From Cucumis sativus (Eukaryota > Streptophyta > Magnoliopsida > Cucurbitales > Cucurbitaceae), in the NCBI RefSeq assembly GCF_000004075.3, contig NC_026660.2, forward strand, positions 27,283,498-27,347,497: 64,000 bases of DNA, given 5' to 3'. Shown in pieces: positions 1 to 12,805 of this stretch. The stretch's first letter is position 1. Each line of letters starts with the position of its first letter. The position numbers and the translations under genes are program-made. The notes beneath the pieces were generated by a model. The model saw nothing but the letters and a program-made list of their open reading frames with translations, did not search any database and was not told where the DNA came from.

Positions 1-3000
1 AAATTAAGAGTTTATGTTTGCTACACATACACTATGCCTAAGTAAAAAAAGTGGCACATTATGCTCTAAGTAGAAGAACTTTCTTTAAAGTAATGATTTA
101 TTGTTTATCGTTTAATTCTAACACAAAGTGTCCATGTCATTTTAAATAAATTCATGCTATCCATTTATCAAATTTGGATGTTTGACATCCGCCTCATCCT
201 TGGTCAAGGTCGAGGTGGCCAGTTTGGGTCTTGATCCAAACTCCTCACTCTTGATTGAGTCCTAATTAATTGTGGTTTTATGGCTAAGTTTTTGTCATTT
301 TCTAGATTTTAAAATAATCGTGTATATCACAAAGTCGATTATGCTCTCTAGTCCAAAATCACTCATAACAATATTAAATTTGTTTTATTAATTACGTAAA
401 CCTACAACGAAAGCTATTAAATTTCAATAGTGATTTTCTTTTCGCGGGTAAAAGTGCTATTTATTTTCGTCCTTCTCCAATTCACTATATATATTTATTC
501 AAGTATATACTAAGAATATCTAATCTTACTTTTTGTTCCTCCAACTTAAAGAAGAGAAAAAAACATTGACCTACAATTAATTTTGAAAATACTAAAATGG
601 ATAAAAGGTCTCCACTTCCTTCTCCATCCCTCTTTGAACTAAAAAAAATTATCTTAAATTAAATTAGTACTTTATTTGGATTTGAAAAAAAATGTGTTTT
701 TTTATCCAACAAACACAGATCGGTTTAAAAGTTGAAGTGAATTGCAATATATATATATATATATAATATTTATATATAATTGAAGATATATATAAAATGG
801 AAAAGAAAGCAGTTGCTAAGCATCATCATATCCCATTATATAAAAGTCTCTCACAAAGTTGAAAACAGTTTTTTCCCCCAAAACAAAAAGTGAAAAGCCA
901 AAATAAAATTATAATAGATTTATTGACTTTATAAACCTGATGATGTGTTCTCATATTATTGGCCACCAAATCCCATTTGTGAATTTTGAATTATACTTCA
1001 GATCTCATCTAAGTATATTCATTCACATTAATACAAAAACGAAATAAAAAAGTTTAAAGTATACACCAACCAAACTCATTATATATTTATTTGTTTATAT
1101 AGAAAAATATCCTTACCATCTTTTTATTAAAAAAATGTTGAAAAACAAGTACTTGTTTAGTAACTTCCTTTTATTATAAATTTTATGTTGTATAAGTTAC
1201 TTCCATCACTAAAAACTATTTATTAAAATTTGAAGTTTTTAATACTGTGTCTAATTCGATTGTAAATTATTTACGTTTAAAAAGCTTAATGACTAAAATT
1301 TGTAAGTTTTGAAAAAATGTTTCACGGAAATTACAGATTAAAGAACCGACTAACCATAATGCAACCATCAAATATTAGATTTCTTGCTTAACCTAAATAA
1401 TGTATGTAATATTAGGATTAGAGTCATTAAAAAATTAATTGAATTTAAATGAAAAACATTTTATATTGATTGTGTACGTATCAAATATTTGAATTTTTTA
1501 ACGGTAGTTTTTGCAATTTTTTCTAAATTAAATAAAAGATATATGGAGGGAGAGTTGGAATTCAAATTTTGTTTTAAAAATTTAAATAAATTTTTTGTTT
1601 GTTAAAGTAGGGTAAGACACTCTAATTAATAAGAAACAAAATAAACCATTAATTTAAACCCTGACAACTTGTTCTAAATTCTAAAATTAACAACTCTATT
1701 AATTTCAAACCTAGATATTCACAAATAAATCAATTTAAATCATTCATACGAGAAAAAAAAAAAACTCTTACTTCAACTAAAACTTCATACAATTAAATAA
1801 ATAATTTCACAAAGACGAAAATGAAATGAGGAGTACGAACGGAGAAACAAACCCTAGCTCCATCACACATAACAACATCAAATCTAATAAATTTGTTGAC
1901 AATAGATTTTATATAAAAAAAGTAAAAATTGAAACATTAACGGTGGAGTTGAAAGATAGATTTGCCACTAAATTAGCAAGTAATTTTGATATTGTCGTAG
2001 TTTACATTATACAAAGAACATGGAGTAGTAGACGAAGAGTTAGACCGTTTAGACCTTAAGTAAATATATCGTTGAAGTATAATTAGTAATTTGAAATAGC
2101 AAGTAAGGTTATTTTATTATTTTAAAGTTTGGAAGGATAGATTAAAATTCAAATGATTTAATCTTCTCCCTAACAAAGAAGTTTAAAATTACGTATGAAA
2201 AAAAACAAATAAACGTGGAAGTGAAATTAAGAAAAGTTGGAAAATGGAGGGATAGAAAAATAAATAGAAGAAAAAAGGGGGGCATGTTTGTGCGAAATAT
2301 CATAATTGCTAGGGTTGACTTTGCAACAAAACACTAACTTTGTGTTTCCACTTATGATAAGTGGAATCAAATCTTAGCCTTCATCTCCTTCATTAATGCT
2401 TCTATGAAAGTGTGGTTTTGTAAATCAATTACATCAATCTTTACTTCATTAATAACCTTAATCTAATTAGCATACAGATATTGATGTTTTATCAAAATAA
2501 ATATATATTTAAACTTTTCACCCATCAAATCTAGTATAGTTTTTGTGTTCTCGTTTAAAATTTATCTTGAAATAATAATAATAATGTTATATCGCTTCCC
2601 ATAATCCATTACATTTACCTTAATTGATTTTCTATAGTATGAAATTACAGACTATATATTAATCAATTTTCGTACTATTCAAAACTTGTTCTCTTATAAA
2701 GTAAAGAATAAACATTACTTTATCTCATTTTGAGAATGTATCAATCAAATCATCATCGTTCCAAGGTCGATAATCAATATTTTCAATCAAGGTAATTTTC
2801 TTTTGACATTAAATGTACCATTCGAAAAGGAAACGCAATCTAATATAATCATGATATATGAAAGCAAACTAATTAATTATAAACTTGTAAAAGAAAACTA
2901 TAGGGGTTTGGCCTAATAACATGTGGATGAGAAAGAGGGTGCAATGAATGAATAATTGAGTGAGAATTGATGGGTGTAAGTTTTTATTTTATTTTTCCCT

Positions 3001-5911
3001 ATATGCTTTTGTTTGCTTTAACTTTATATCAAAAAGTCCTCCATCATCAAAAGTGTTTCCCTTTCTTTTTCTTCTTCACAAAGTATTACTCATCAAAAGA
3101 TTCCCATTCATTGCATTAACAATCCTCCCTCCCCCACATTTATGAACAAACTTGTTTCATAACATTTGTATTATGTATCTAATTACTAAATCATGTTCTT
3201 TCCTTTTAAGAATATTTCATATCTCAACGAATACATGGATTCTCTTAATCACGTTTTTAATACCATTTAAAAAAAAAAACAATAAAATGATATTATATTT
3301 TTTGCATGCTCAAGTGAGTTATGAAAAAAGCTTTTCTCATCCACGTAAGTACACCGTCAATCATCATGTTTTTCTTCTTAGTGTAAAGTAGTTTTTTCTT
3401 TAAGAATCTACGTTGCATTTTTTTATATAAAAAGAAAATATAGAATGATTTTTTATTTACGTTAATTTAAAACAAAATTTTATTCTTTATTTAACCTGGC
3501 TAAAAGAAGAGAATACGATAATAAACAAGTATAACACAGTTTTTTTTATTATTGTCTTTTTTGTCATCTCTTGTATGAACATCTTAGCTAGGCAAGGATA
3601 TTTTTATTGATAAAGTCAAACATAATGATATACTTTTTTCTTTCATATACCACTTTATAGATATCATGACAATAACATAACATAATAGAAAATAATGATG
3701 ATCAAGTTAATTATAATAATGAAGAATCCATTTAATTATATAAATTGATGTAGTGAATTCAATAATCATTTATGGAATATGAAAGTAAAGTAAATTTCTT
3801 CTTTTGTGTTTAAAAAATAATAATGAGAAGATTGGTTGGTGGATGAGATTTATGAAGATAAACTTTGCCTTATTAGGTAAAATCTCATTTTCTTTTAGGT
3901 TCCAATCTCAAAGCTGATTGGACATTTTCTTTTTCTTTTTTGCTAATCTGACCTGGATTTATCATAAATCAAAATTATTCATGCCACTGCTTTTGCTTTC
4001 ATGTCCCTTTACTTCCTTTATTTACTTGTTCATCTTAACTTATTAAATAAGTTATAAATGTTAACACTATTCTCTATAGTACAATATATCATGTGTGTAT
4101 TTATTTTTTAGATTTGTATTTAATGGGTTATTCAATCATTTGTCTATTTAGAGGTTTTAACACATTTGAAATTTTTAAAAATCAATTAATATTTCACTCA
4201 CCAATTTAAAATCAAGAGTATAGCAAAATTTCAAATTTTATGAACGATAATGATGATATTTATCAATAATAAATCTAAAATTTTACTATATTTTATAATT
4301 TATTATCTAGAAAAAAATAGATTATTGAAACTAAATTTGTAAAATCAAAAGATGGGACAATAATTAAGCACAAGACTTACAAATTTAGGGCTAACTTTGT
4401 GATGTATTATTTTTTGAAGTAATATAAATATGTGGTTTAAAAGAAAGGCTGAGACTCTTTATGCTAAAAGAATATGTCTTTTATATGCTAAAGGAAAAAA
4501 TAAGAATGCAAATTAACTTTTGGGGAAATTTTGGTGTATAATATATTTTCCATTTAATCTAAAATTAAAAATGGTACGGTCTTACAAGTGATTCCTAAAT
4601 TAGCTGTTATTGTAATATGTTCTCTACAAAACAATTGTTCTAAAAAATATTAGGTTCTTTTTTATTTTCAATAATTAAAAAAAAAAACCGATATCAAATT
4701 TTAAGACCGGAGAACAATGTTGTCGATGAATTTTTAATTTTGACTTTTTTTTTAAGATTTGTTTTTAATCTACAAAGATGTATTTTCAATATCGATATTT
4801 TATTGTTCTTAAAAAATTTAGGACCTGTTGTTCTAAATTAAAAAAAAAAAAAACATGAAATGAAATATTTTAATTATTTTTATATATAGAGAAGTTTAAA
4901 ATAATTAAATTATCTAATATAAAACGAGAGATTGTTGCAATACAATGTCACCAACGTTCATATGGAAAAAACTATTATTTACTTAATATAAAACTATAAA
5001 ATAACATTTCAAGCTAAAAGAAGCGTAAACCACTCAAGATATAAAGAATCGAAGGATAATAGACTTTCGATAACAATGGTCAAATTACCATCTCATTCTT
5101 TATTCCAACAATAAAGAAGTAAGATCTAAAAATAACAAGGATCTTTAACTAAGATGGTCTAAAATGATATATTGTATTACAAAATTGATATAAATTTCTC
5201 AAAAATTTTAGAAATGTCCTAAATTGACTAATATTTTACATAAATATATGGTCTAAATGACCAATTTACCCATCTTTATTATTAATAATATATTTTAAAA
5301 AATGAAAAATAAAAGTGGATCATGATTAAGATTTGCATTTATCAGATATCTTATGAAAATATGGTAAACAATTAATTTTATTATGGTAATATTATAATAA
5401 AAATTGTGTCTTAATTATTTTTCTTTTGGCGATTTTGTTAGCAAATTTTTCCCTACTGATGTCTTCTCACTTTCAAATTTATCTCTCCATCCATTGTTTA
5501 TTTCGTTTGACATTGTTTTTCATACATCCACATAATTATAGTATATTTTAATTAGTTGTTATCTGGTATATGTAATGTTGAGAAAAATTGAATATGTTTG
5601 TGATGTATAAACTTTTATTAAAGAATTGAAGGTTCAGGGAACTGTATGAAAGTGTTTGAATGAAAAATTGGTTTATAAATAGTATATATAAAATAATACA
5701 TGATATATTCAAATAAGAGAACCACAGGAGGACCCTTAATTAGACATAAGTTTAGAAGTTGGCCACATCTACGAGGATTTAAAATTTCAACGACTTTCTT
5801 AGACATATTTATTTGTTATTTTATAAATTTCGAAAGCTTGAAAGTTAAGAAATGAGAAAAAGGATATTTTCATTTTTCAAACGGTAACATAAAATATAAG
5901 AATATTAATCA

Positions 5912-5929
5912 TGTGTGTGTGTGTGTGTG
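5912..5929. repeat. GT dinucleotide microsatellite
   Basis: Nine uninterrupted TG units. It lies about 130 bp upstream of the TGGGCC motif cluster. Confidence 0.9.
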
Positions 5930-6060
5930 AAGGAGAGCATTAATGGGAGGCACCACCGTCAATGGTAGGTGGAGAGCTGGACGCCACCGTACATTTTGTT
6001 GCTTCTTTCCGGTTTTTGTTTGGTGGCCGACAATGGAGCAGGCTTTTCCATTCCACTCTT

Positions 6061-6117
6061 TGGGCCTTATTAAGGCCCATTTCCTTCTCTGGCCCAATAA
6101 ACGACCTTAAAGGCCCA
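6061..6117. promoter_or_regulatory. Cluster of four site II-type TGGGCC/GGCCCA motifs
   Basis: TGGGCC occurs at 6061-6066, and GGCCCA at 6074-6079, 6091-6096 and 6112-6117, so four copies lie within 57 bp. In plants, TGGGCC/T (site II) elements are bound by TCP factors and are typical of proximal promoters of ribosomal, mitochondrial and cell-cycle genes. No convincing coding gene sits close on either strand. The cluster could drive a non-coding RNA, be a relic promoter, or be chance. Confidence 0.4.
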
Positions 6118-7690
6118 TTTCTATTACGTGTCACCATGTTTTTAATTTACATATATGTTTTGTTAATTCTTCATTAGTTTAGCTTAGGAATAAAATATAA
6201 ATTTCAAACCTAATTTTTGTTTTTTTATGCTATTTTTAAAAATGTCTATTAAAAAACGTGCACTTCTAATGAGGACACTTTCAAGCCAAAATATTCATTA
6301 TCAATATTATTCAACAAATAACTAAAGTCGTGAAAAGAGGACACTTTAAGCCAAGAGGAAAATGAAATAAACCAAGAACAACCCCATTGGGTTTTTGTAT
6401 GCATTATGTTAAATGGAGGAAAGAAAATTTAAAATATATACTTTACCTTCAAATGAGAACATCACATTTTATCTTTAAAATCTCAACTGTGCATATTAAA
6501 TAAAAGAAGAAAAAAAATATATCAGATTCGCATTTAATGTCAGAGGAAATTCATATATATATATAAAAAATCTTTCTCAAACACATTTGAAAATCTATAT
6601 CATATACAATGGATTGAAATTTGAAATTAAAATCAAATTCTAATTTTACTTCTATAAATGGCTAAATCCAATTTCACGTTTTTCATATCACCTCTTATCG
6701 GGTTACCTTCATTTTGTTTCTTTTTTATTCTTTCTAAATACAAGTTCACAGTTTTTTTTTTTATTCTAACATTCTCCTTTTATTTATTCATAAGAGTTTA
6801 ATTTTTATTCTCCTTATTCATTAAGAAAAGTTTAATTGTGTTGTCACCTTCTCTTTTCCATGAGGTATCCCCTCCTTTGCTCTCTCCAACTTTCATTTTT
6901 TTTCTACAAATTTTGTTGTGGCATTCATATATTTTTTAAAAACCTTTGTTAATAGTAACCTAAAGAGAACATTGTGATGAGATTATCAAAATAATAAAAT
7001 ACTTTAGTTTAAATCAAAATAATTTGGTTTCCAAAAAAATAATAATAATAAAATAAAAGATCATAAAGTCGACCAAATCAAAATGTTAGTATGACTCATG
7101 CACATTTAATCACATTTTTTTATGTTTATCCAATATATACTGTACAAGCAAATAAATAGATAACAAAAAAAAAAAAAAGTTAAACAAATAAGGAAACGTT
7201 AATTGATTGATACATAGATCCAAAACAAAGAAAAACAAAACCACCATCCCGATTTTAGGGAGTATCCAATCAACATGCTGGAAGTCAGGACTGGAACTCA
7301 AACAAACATGACCATTTTTGTCTTCAATTTTGTGAAACTAAAAGCAGTTTGATTTGATGACAAACCACAACAAAATTGGGTTTCATAGGTGAAGAGTAAT
7401 AACATTTAGAACCAAACCAAGACAGTTCGATTCAGATTATTCATCACCATTCTTTTTTTTTCCATTGATCTTCAAGTTGTTCTTAATCATTCTTATCTAT
7501 TCAACAGAAATAACACATCGATTCTTGAATAAAAAGCAATCAATTCAGTCACAAAATCCGATGTCTTTGTGACCTCCACCTTAGTTTCATTTCTTATCTT
7601 TTTGGATCATATGGGCTCCAATTCTTCTTTCTGTAGTGTATATAATTGTTAAGAACATAAACATTGATCGGAGAAGAAGATACCATCAAA

Positions 7691-9274
7691 ATGGAGATGA
7701 CAATGGTGGGTTTGGATGGAGGAGCCACTACTGGAACTCATAACAAAGTCAATAAATATGCTTTGGCATGTGCTATTGTTGGCTCCATTATATCTATCAT
7801 CTTTGGTTATGGTAAGTTCTTCTTTCTTTTCTATCACTCTGAAGAAGAAGAACATAAATGTTTAATGAATTGTACCTGAACATTCAATTATGCAGATACG
7901 GGTGTTATGAGTGGAGCAATGATATTCATTAAAGAAGAGATGAAAATCAATGATGTTCAAGTGGAAGTTCTAGCCGGAATTTTGAACCTGTGCGCACTGG
8001 TGGGATCGTTGACGGCAGGAAGAACCTCCGACATAATTGGTCGCCGGTACACGATTGTTTTAGCATCGGTGATCTTCATGATTGGCGCTTCTCTGATGGG
8101 GTACGGCCCAAACTACGCAATCTTGATGGTCGGGAGGTGTATAACCGGCGTTGGAGTTGGTTTTGCGTTAATGATTGCCCCTGTATACGCTGCAGAAATT
8201 TCAGCTCCATCATCGAGAGGATTTCTCACTTCTTTACCAGAGTTCTGCATTAGCTTCGGCATTTTGACGGGCTATGTCTCAAATTACTGCTTCGGAAAAA
8301 TGGGTGCGAAAATTGGCTGGAGACTGATGCTCGGAGTTGCGGCAATTCCCTCCCTCTTCTTAGCTCTCGGAGTTTTGAGAATGCCGGAATCTCCCCGGTG
8401 GTTGGTGTTGCAGGGACGACTGAAAGACGCCAGAGAAGTTCTGTCGAAAGTGTCGAATACAGAGGAAGAAGCAGTGGTTCGATTCAGAGACATTAAACTC
8501 GCGGCTGGAGTCCCCGAAGATTGTGAGCAGGACGTCGTGAAAATGCACCGAAAAACTCACGGCGAGGGGGTATGGAAAGAGCTATTGTCTCCAACGGTCA
8601 CCGTGCGTTGGATTCTGGCGGCGGCGATTGGGCTGCATTTCTTCCAACACGCTACAGGTATTGAAGCGGTTGTATTATATAGCCCTAGAATTTTCAAGAA
8701 AGCCGGGATCACAAGCAAGGACAAGCTGTTGCTGGCGACTGTCGGTGTTGGAGTGATCAAAACGTCGTTCATCCTCGTCGCCACGTTCTTACTTGACAAA
8801 GTCGGAAGAAGGCGGATACTATTCACAAGCATAGCGGGGATGGCGGTTGCACACTCAATGTTAGGATTTGGTTTAACGATGGTGGAAGATTCAAATGGGG
8901 GATTGCCTTGGGCGTTAATTCTCAGCATAATCTCCGTTTATATGTACGTGGCCTTATACTCGATTGGAATGGCGCCGGTTACATGGGTATACAGTACTGA
9001 AATCTTTCCGTTGAAATTGAGGGCACAAGGACTGAGTATCGGGGTTGCGGTGAACAGATTGATGAATGCAGCTATTTCGACGAGTTTCATTTCGATCTAC
9101 GAAGCTATTACAATCGGTGGGACTTTCTTCATGTTCGCGGGAATCTCTGTAATCGCTCTAATTTACTTCTATTTCTTCTTGCCGGAGACGAAAGGGAAGT
9201 CGTTGGAAGAGATTGAAAAGTTATTCGGCCCTCCTTTATCTAGGGAAGACGATAGAGCAAGAGACGACGTGTAG
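7691..9274 (+). CDS. PLT5: Polyol/monosaccharide transporter, PLT5-like (MFS sugar porter)
   Basis: Two exons, 7691-7811 and 7896-9274, separated by an 84-bp GT-AG intron (gtaagttc...tgcag) that splits the Asp codon of the conserved GYDTGVMSGA motif. The product is 499 aa, normal for the family. It is a proton-coupled symporter of the major facilitator superfamily with 12 expected membrane helices, probably in the plasma membrane, moving polyols (sorbitol, mannitol, inositol) and monosaccharides. Family signatures are all present: GRTSDIIGRRYT in loop 2-3, PESPRWLVLQGR before the central loop, DKVGRRR in loop 8-9, PVTWVYSTEIFP, and PETKGKSLEEIE at the C-terminus. The first ATG after the leader (MEMTMVGLDG) was chosen as start. 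PLT5 is the best guess, but PLT paralogues cannot be separated by eye. Confidence 0.93.
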
Positions 9275-10530
9275 TTTTGAAGCCACACAAAGAAGTAAAC
9301 GACATGTAGGCCAACTGAAAGAATGTCGGTCCTTAACTATGTAATTTGAGAATTGTAAATTAAGACAGATTTCTCAAACTATGATCGTTTAATCTTTACT
9401 CGGCAATATTTCAATCAAATATGGCTTTTACCACACGTGTTTGTGTTTTTTTCAAATCTTTTATTTTCTTTCTTAAAATTACCTCTAAAATGCTTCTAGT
9501 TATTAAAAATCAATTTAAATCCTAATCAACAATACATGATGAAATTATTTTAGGCATGTGTTTTTAAATATTTCAAAACCAAACTCATGTTTTTAAATTT
9601 TTTATGAATTTGTGATTTTTCTAATAATTTTTTCATGCACGTATTGGATTAAAATGAACCTTCTCCATAACTCTTGAGAGAAATGGTGGGGAAGAAAGTG
9701 GTTCAAAAATTAGGGATGAGGGTTTAAAATCTATTGGTCTTTGATACCATACTTTATACTTTTGACGTTTTGTGAAATGTATGGGTCAATATGCTAACTT
9801 AATGTATACTTTTTCCTCACTTCTAGTATATTATTTGACCGAGTTAGTCATTGAAGCTAGTAGTTGGAATGTTATGTGAATAATAAAGTTAGTTGCTTGA
9901 GTGGACCATTGGAGTTGGGAGCTAAAGATGGTTGTCGCATAAGTTTAATTGTTATATGTGATATTTGAGACAGTTTGTTGCTTGATGTGAATGTTGGTAT
10001 TTGGTCATTAGGGTTTGATTGTTCATCCAAATTGATCATTAAAAATGAATTTTGTTTAACTTCATCGAGAGAGCAGGAGTTGGATGTTTGAGTTAGTCAT
10101 CAAATTTGGTTATTGAAGTAAAAGTTAGCCACAAAAACTAGTAGGGTGAAGTGCGTATAAAAAAGTGGAAATATTACACGACAGTGTAGCCATTAAGAAC
10201 ACCAAAAAGGATAGGATGGTAAAATTATTTTAAAGTTAGTAGATCAAACATTTAAATGATAATATTTATCGACCTAATCGAGTTCATATTGGTGAACCAA
10301 AAGCCCTTAGTCCAATAAAAACACAATTTTTAAAATTATAATTTAAAGTCTAAGGTTTAAAATGTAGAAGTATTATTTGTTTGATGAATATGTGTGTTTT
10401 TAAGTTTAGGACTAAAAATTAATTTTACCTTGAATTTATTTATGGAGTTTGAAAGTGGGAATTTTATTTTATTTTAATGGAAAACTAAGGAGGAGAAGGA
10501 AAAGTATTATATATAATGCTTTATTTATTT
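9275..10530. other. Intergenic; 3' UTR, then degenerate GTTAG/GTTGG-rich sequence
   Basis: The first 200 bases are probably the transporter 3' UTR. From about 9840 to 10150 the sequence repeats loosely related words such as gttagtcattgaag, gttagttgcttgag and gttagtcatcaaatttgg, suggesting an old, decayed tandem or dispersed repeat. No coding capacity was seen. Confidence 0.4.
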
Positions 10531-10836
10531 TAGCCCTACTAACCTGTTTGGAAAGAAGAAATCCTTCTTCTTCTTCTCGTTCCTTCCTGAGCGCCGTCTC
10601 CCCCCTTCACCCCTCTACGTTTTCATCTTCTCAGGCGCCAACTTCCCGTCGCCCATCTCCATCCAAGCGTCGATCCTCACCCGCACGTCAGTCGCGCCCT
10701 CTCCTCTATCACGCACGCTGTCCGCCGCCGCCAGTATCATTCGTGCCGCGGTCCTCCTGAGTTTCTCTTTACCGTCTGTGGGTCTCGGGCTGCCGTGAGT
10801 TGTCGCTGGAATCTCAGTATTTGCGTCTTTTTGGTG

Positions 10837-11276
10837 GTAAGGCTTGATGTTTTGCGGGATTTGTTGAGTTTTACCCAATAATCAATAAGTTTTAAAATCC
10901 TGCCAATCCCTACTACTCTGTGTTAATCAGACGCCGTTGTTAAGTTTATTTATTTATTAATTACCTATTTCTTTTGTAGATTCTTGTTGTAGCCAAATTC
11001 TACAAAAATTCTATGTGTTCCTACCTTTTGATTAACGAATATAATAGATTTTCTCTGAATTGTTCTGAACGTTTTTATTTTGGAGAAGTAAAATTTTCGA
11101 CACGCAGATATCATTTCAGATATCATTTCATTTTTTATTCAAACCAAATCGTGGCGAGCAAGGGGCTAGAATTTGGCTTAGATTCATTTTTTTAAAACCC
11201 ATTTTTGCGAATTTATATTAACTTTATATTAAAAACTTTAGGATTTAACTGGTGTTGGTTGGTTCATCTTTGTTAG
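10837..11276 (+). other. Probable 5' UTR intron of the NMD3 gene
   Basis: A GC-rich leader with CT-rich and CCG-rich sequence (about 10550-10836) ends at a good donor, ttggtg|gtaagg. A T-rich stretch then ends at the acceptor ctttgttag just upstream of the ATG at 11288. The open frames inside the leader are low-complexity and unlikely to be protein. Leader introns are common in plant housekeeping genes. Confidence 0.6.
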
Positions 11277-11287
11277 GAGTATATACC

Positions 11288-12805
11288 ATGGCTGCAGAAA
11301 CAGGATTGTTTTCTGTTCAACAGACCATTGGCACTGTCTTATGTTGCAAATGTGGAATTCCCATGGCACCAAATGCTGCCAATATGTGTGTCAAGTGCTT
11401 GTGTTCTGAAGTTGACATCACGGAAGGTTTACAGAAGCAATTGACTATCATGCATTGTCCGGATTGCGAGAGTTACTTGCAGCCACCCCGAACTTGGATT
11501 AAAGCACAATTAGAATCAAAGGAACTATTGACATTCTGTATCAAAAGGTTAAGAAATTTGAATAAAGTTAAACTGGTGCATGCTGAATTTGTTTGGACTG
11601 AACCCCATTCCAAAAGGATCAAGGTCAAGTTGAAAGTTCAGAAAGAAGTCTTACAAGGAGCAATTTTGGAACAGTCCTACGTTGCGGAGTATGTTGTACA
11701 GGATCACTTGTGTGAGTCTTGCTCAAGGATCCAGGCTAATCCTGATCAATGGGTGGCGTCTGTTCAACTTAGGCAACATGTTCCTCACCGCCGTACCTTT
11801 TTCTTCTTGGAGCAATTGATATTGAAGCATGGTGCTGCTGCCAGTGCCATAAGGATCAAGCAGATGGATCAAGGTATTGATTTTTTCTTTTCTAATAGGA
11901 GTCATGGTGTAAAGTTTGTGGAATTTGTTGGAAAGGTTGCTCCAATCAGGAGCCGTCATGATAAACAACTTGTTTCACATGATCCTAAGAGTAACATTCA
12001 CAACCATAAGCACACTTTCTCTGTTGAAATATCCCCAATATGCCGTGAGGATTTGATATGCTTGCCTCCTAAAGTTGCTGTTAGTTTAGGCAATCTTGGT
12101 CCTCTTGTAATTTGCACCAAAGTTACAAATGCTATTGCTTTACTTGATCCATTCACATTAAGGCACTGCTTCTTGGATGCTGATCAGTATTGGAGAACAT
12201 CCTTTAGGTCTCTACTTACTAGCAGGCAACTTGTGGAATATGTTGTATTGGACATAGAAAATGTTTCTACTGAAGTCAATGTTGCTGGTTCCAAGTATAT
12301 GTTGGCCTATGCCCAAGTAGCTCGTGTATCAGATTTTGGAAGGAATGACACGATGTTCTCCATAAAAACCCATCTAGGTCACATCTTGAACCCTGGGGAT
12401 TATGCTCTTGGTTATGATCTTTATGGAGCCAATAGTAATGATATGGAGCTAGAAAAATACAAGGGTCTTGAGCTTCCAGAAGCGATCTTAATCAAGAAGA
12501 GTTATGAAGAAAAACGTCAGAGAAAGCATGGAAAGCCTCGATCATGGAAGCTCAAATCTCTTTCTATGGATGTTGATGATAAAACTAAAGTAGATGAAAA
12601 TAAGATGAACTCCGAGTACGAACAATTTTTGAGAGATTTGGAGGAGAATCCAGATTTGAGGTTCAACATATCATTGTACCGAAATAGAGAATACCAACCA
12701 TCTGAAATTACTGATGGGGAAGATGGACCTTCAGTACCACTTGAAGAGTTGCTTGCTGATCTTGATTTAAGTGAAGGGGAGGGAGATGATGCCATGAACG
12801 AGTAA
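11288..12805 (+). CDS. NMD3: 60S ribosomal export protein NMD3
   Basis: A single coding exon of 505 aa, close to the roughly 516 aa I recall for Arabidopsis NMD3. NMD3 binds the pre-60S ribosomal subunit in the nucleus and bridges it to exportin XPO1/CRM1 for passage to the cytoplasm. The N-terminus holds the expected Cys-pair zinc-binding region: CCKCG at residues 19-23, MCVKC near 33-37 and HCPDC at 56-60, followed by PPRTW. The acidic C-terminus contains a leucine-rich stretch, LEELLADLDLSE, fitting the known nuclear export signal, and a basic patch (EEKRQRKHGKPR) fitting a localisation signal. The start at 11288 (ccATGGctgc, good context) was preferred to an upstream TTG-initiated extension. 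Confidence 0.95.
   Translation: MAAETGLFSVQQTIGTVLCCKCGIPMAPNAANMCVKCLCSEVDITEGLQKQLTIMHCPDCESYLQPPRTWIKAQLESKELLTFCIKRLRNLNKVKLVHAEFVWTEPHSKRIKVKLKVQKEVLQGAILEQSYVAEYVVQDHLCESCSRIQANPDQWVASVQLRQHVPHRRTFFFLEQLILKHGAAASAIRIKQMDQGIDFFFSNRSHGVKFVEFVGKVAPIRSRHDKQLVSHDPKSNIHNHKHTFSVEISPICREDLICLPPKVAVSLGNLGPLVICTKVTNAIALLDPFTLRHCFLDADQYWRTSFRSLLTSRQLVEYVVLDIENVSTEVNVAGSKYMLAYAQVARVSDFGRNDTMFSIKTHLGHILNPGDYALGYDLYGANSNDMELEKYKGLELPEAILIKKSYEEKRQRKHGKPRSWKLKSLSMDVDDKTKVDENKMNSEYEQFLRDLEENPDLRFNISLYRNREYQPSEITDGEDGPSVPLEELLADLDLSEGEGDDAMNE

Larger units (their letters stand above)
1..7690. other. AT-rich intergenic region, no gene recognised
   Basis: About 7.7 kb of AT-rich sequence with many A and T runs. 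Only short open frames occur (77 codons or fewer), with no recognisable domain, codon bias or conserved motif. It contains a short TA microsatellite near 747-764, a GT repeat at 5912-5929 and a cluster of TGGGCC/GGCCCA motifs at 6061-6117, listed separately. The last few hundred bases hold the promoter and leader of the transporter gene, including TATA-like sequence near 7638. I see no clear terminal inverted repeats or long terminal repeats. Confidence 0.7.

Noticed and set aside
1826-2059. 77-codon open frame in the left spacer
   Set aside because: No recognisable domain, A/T-driven codons, no promoter or splice context.
7110-7301. 63-codon - strand open frame upstream of the transporter
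   Set aside because: Composed largely of poly-Phe/Leu from A/T runs, with no supporting signal.
8284-8928. Antisense open frames within the transporter gene
   Set aside because: They are shadows of a GC-richer coding exon, with no independent start context, domain or conservation visible.
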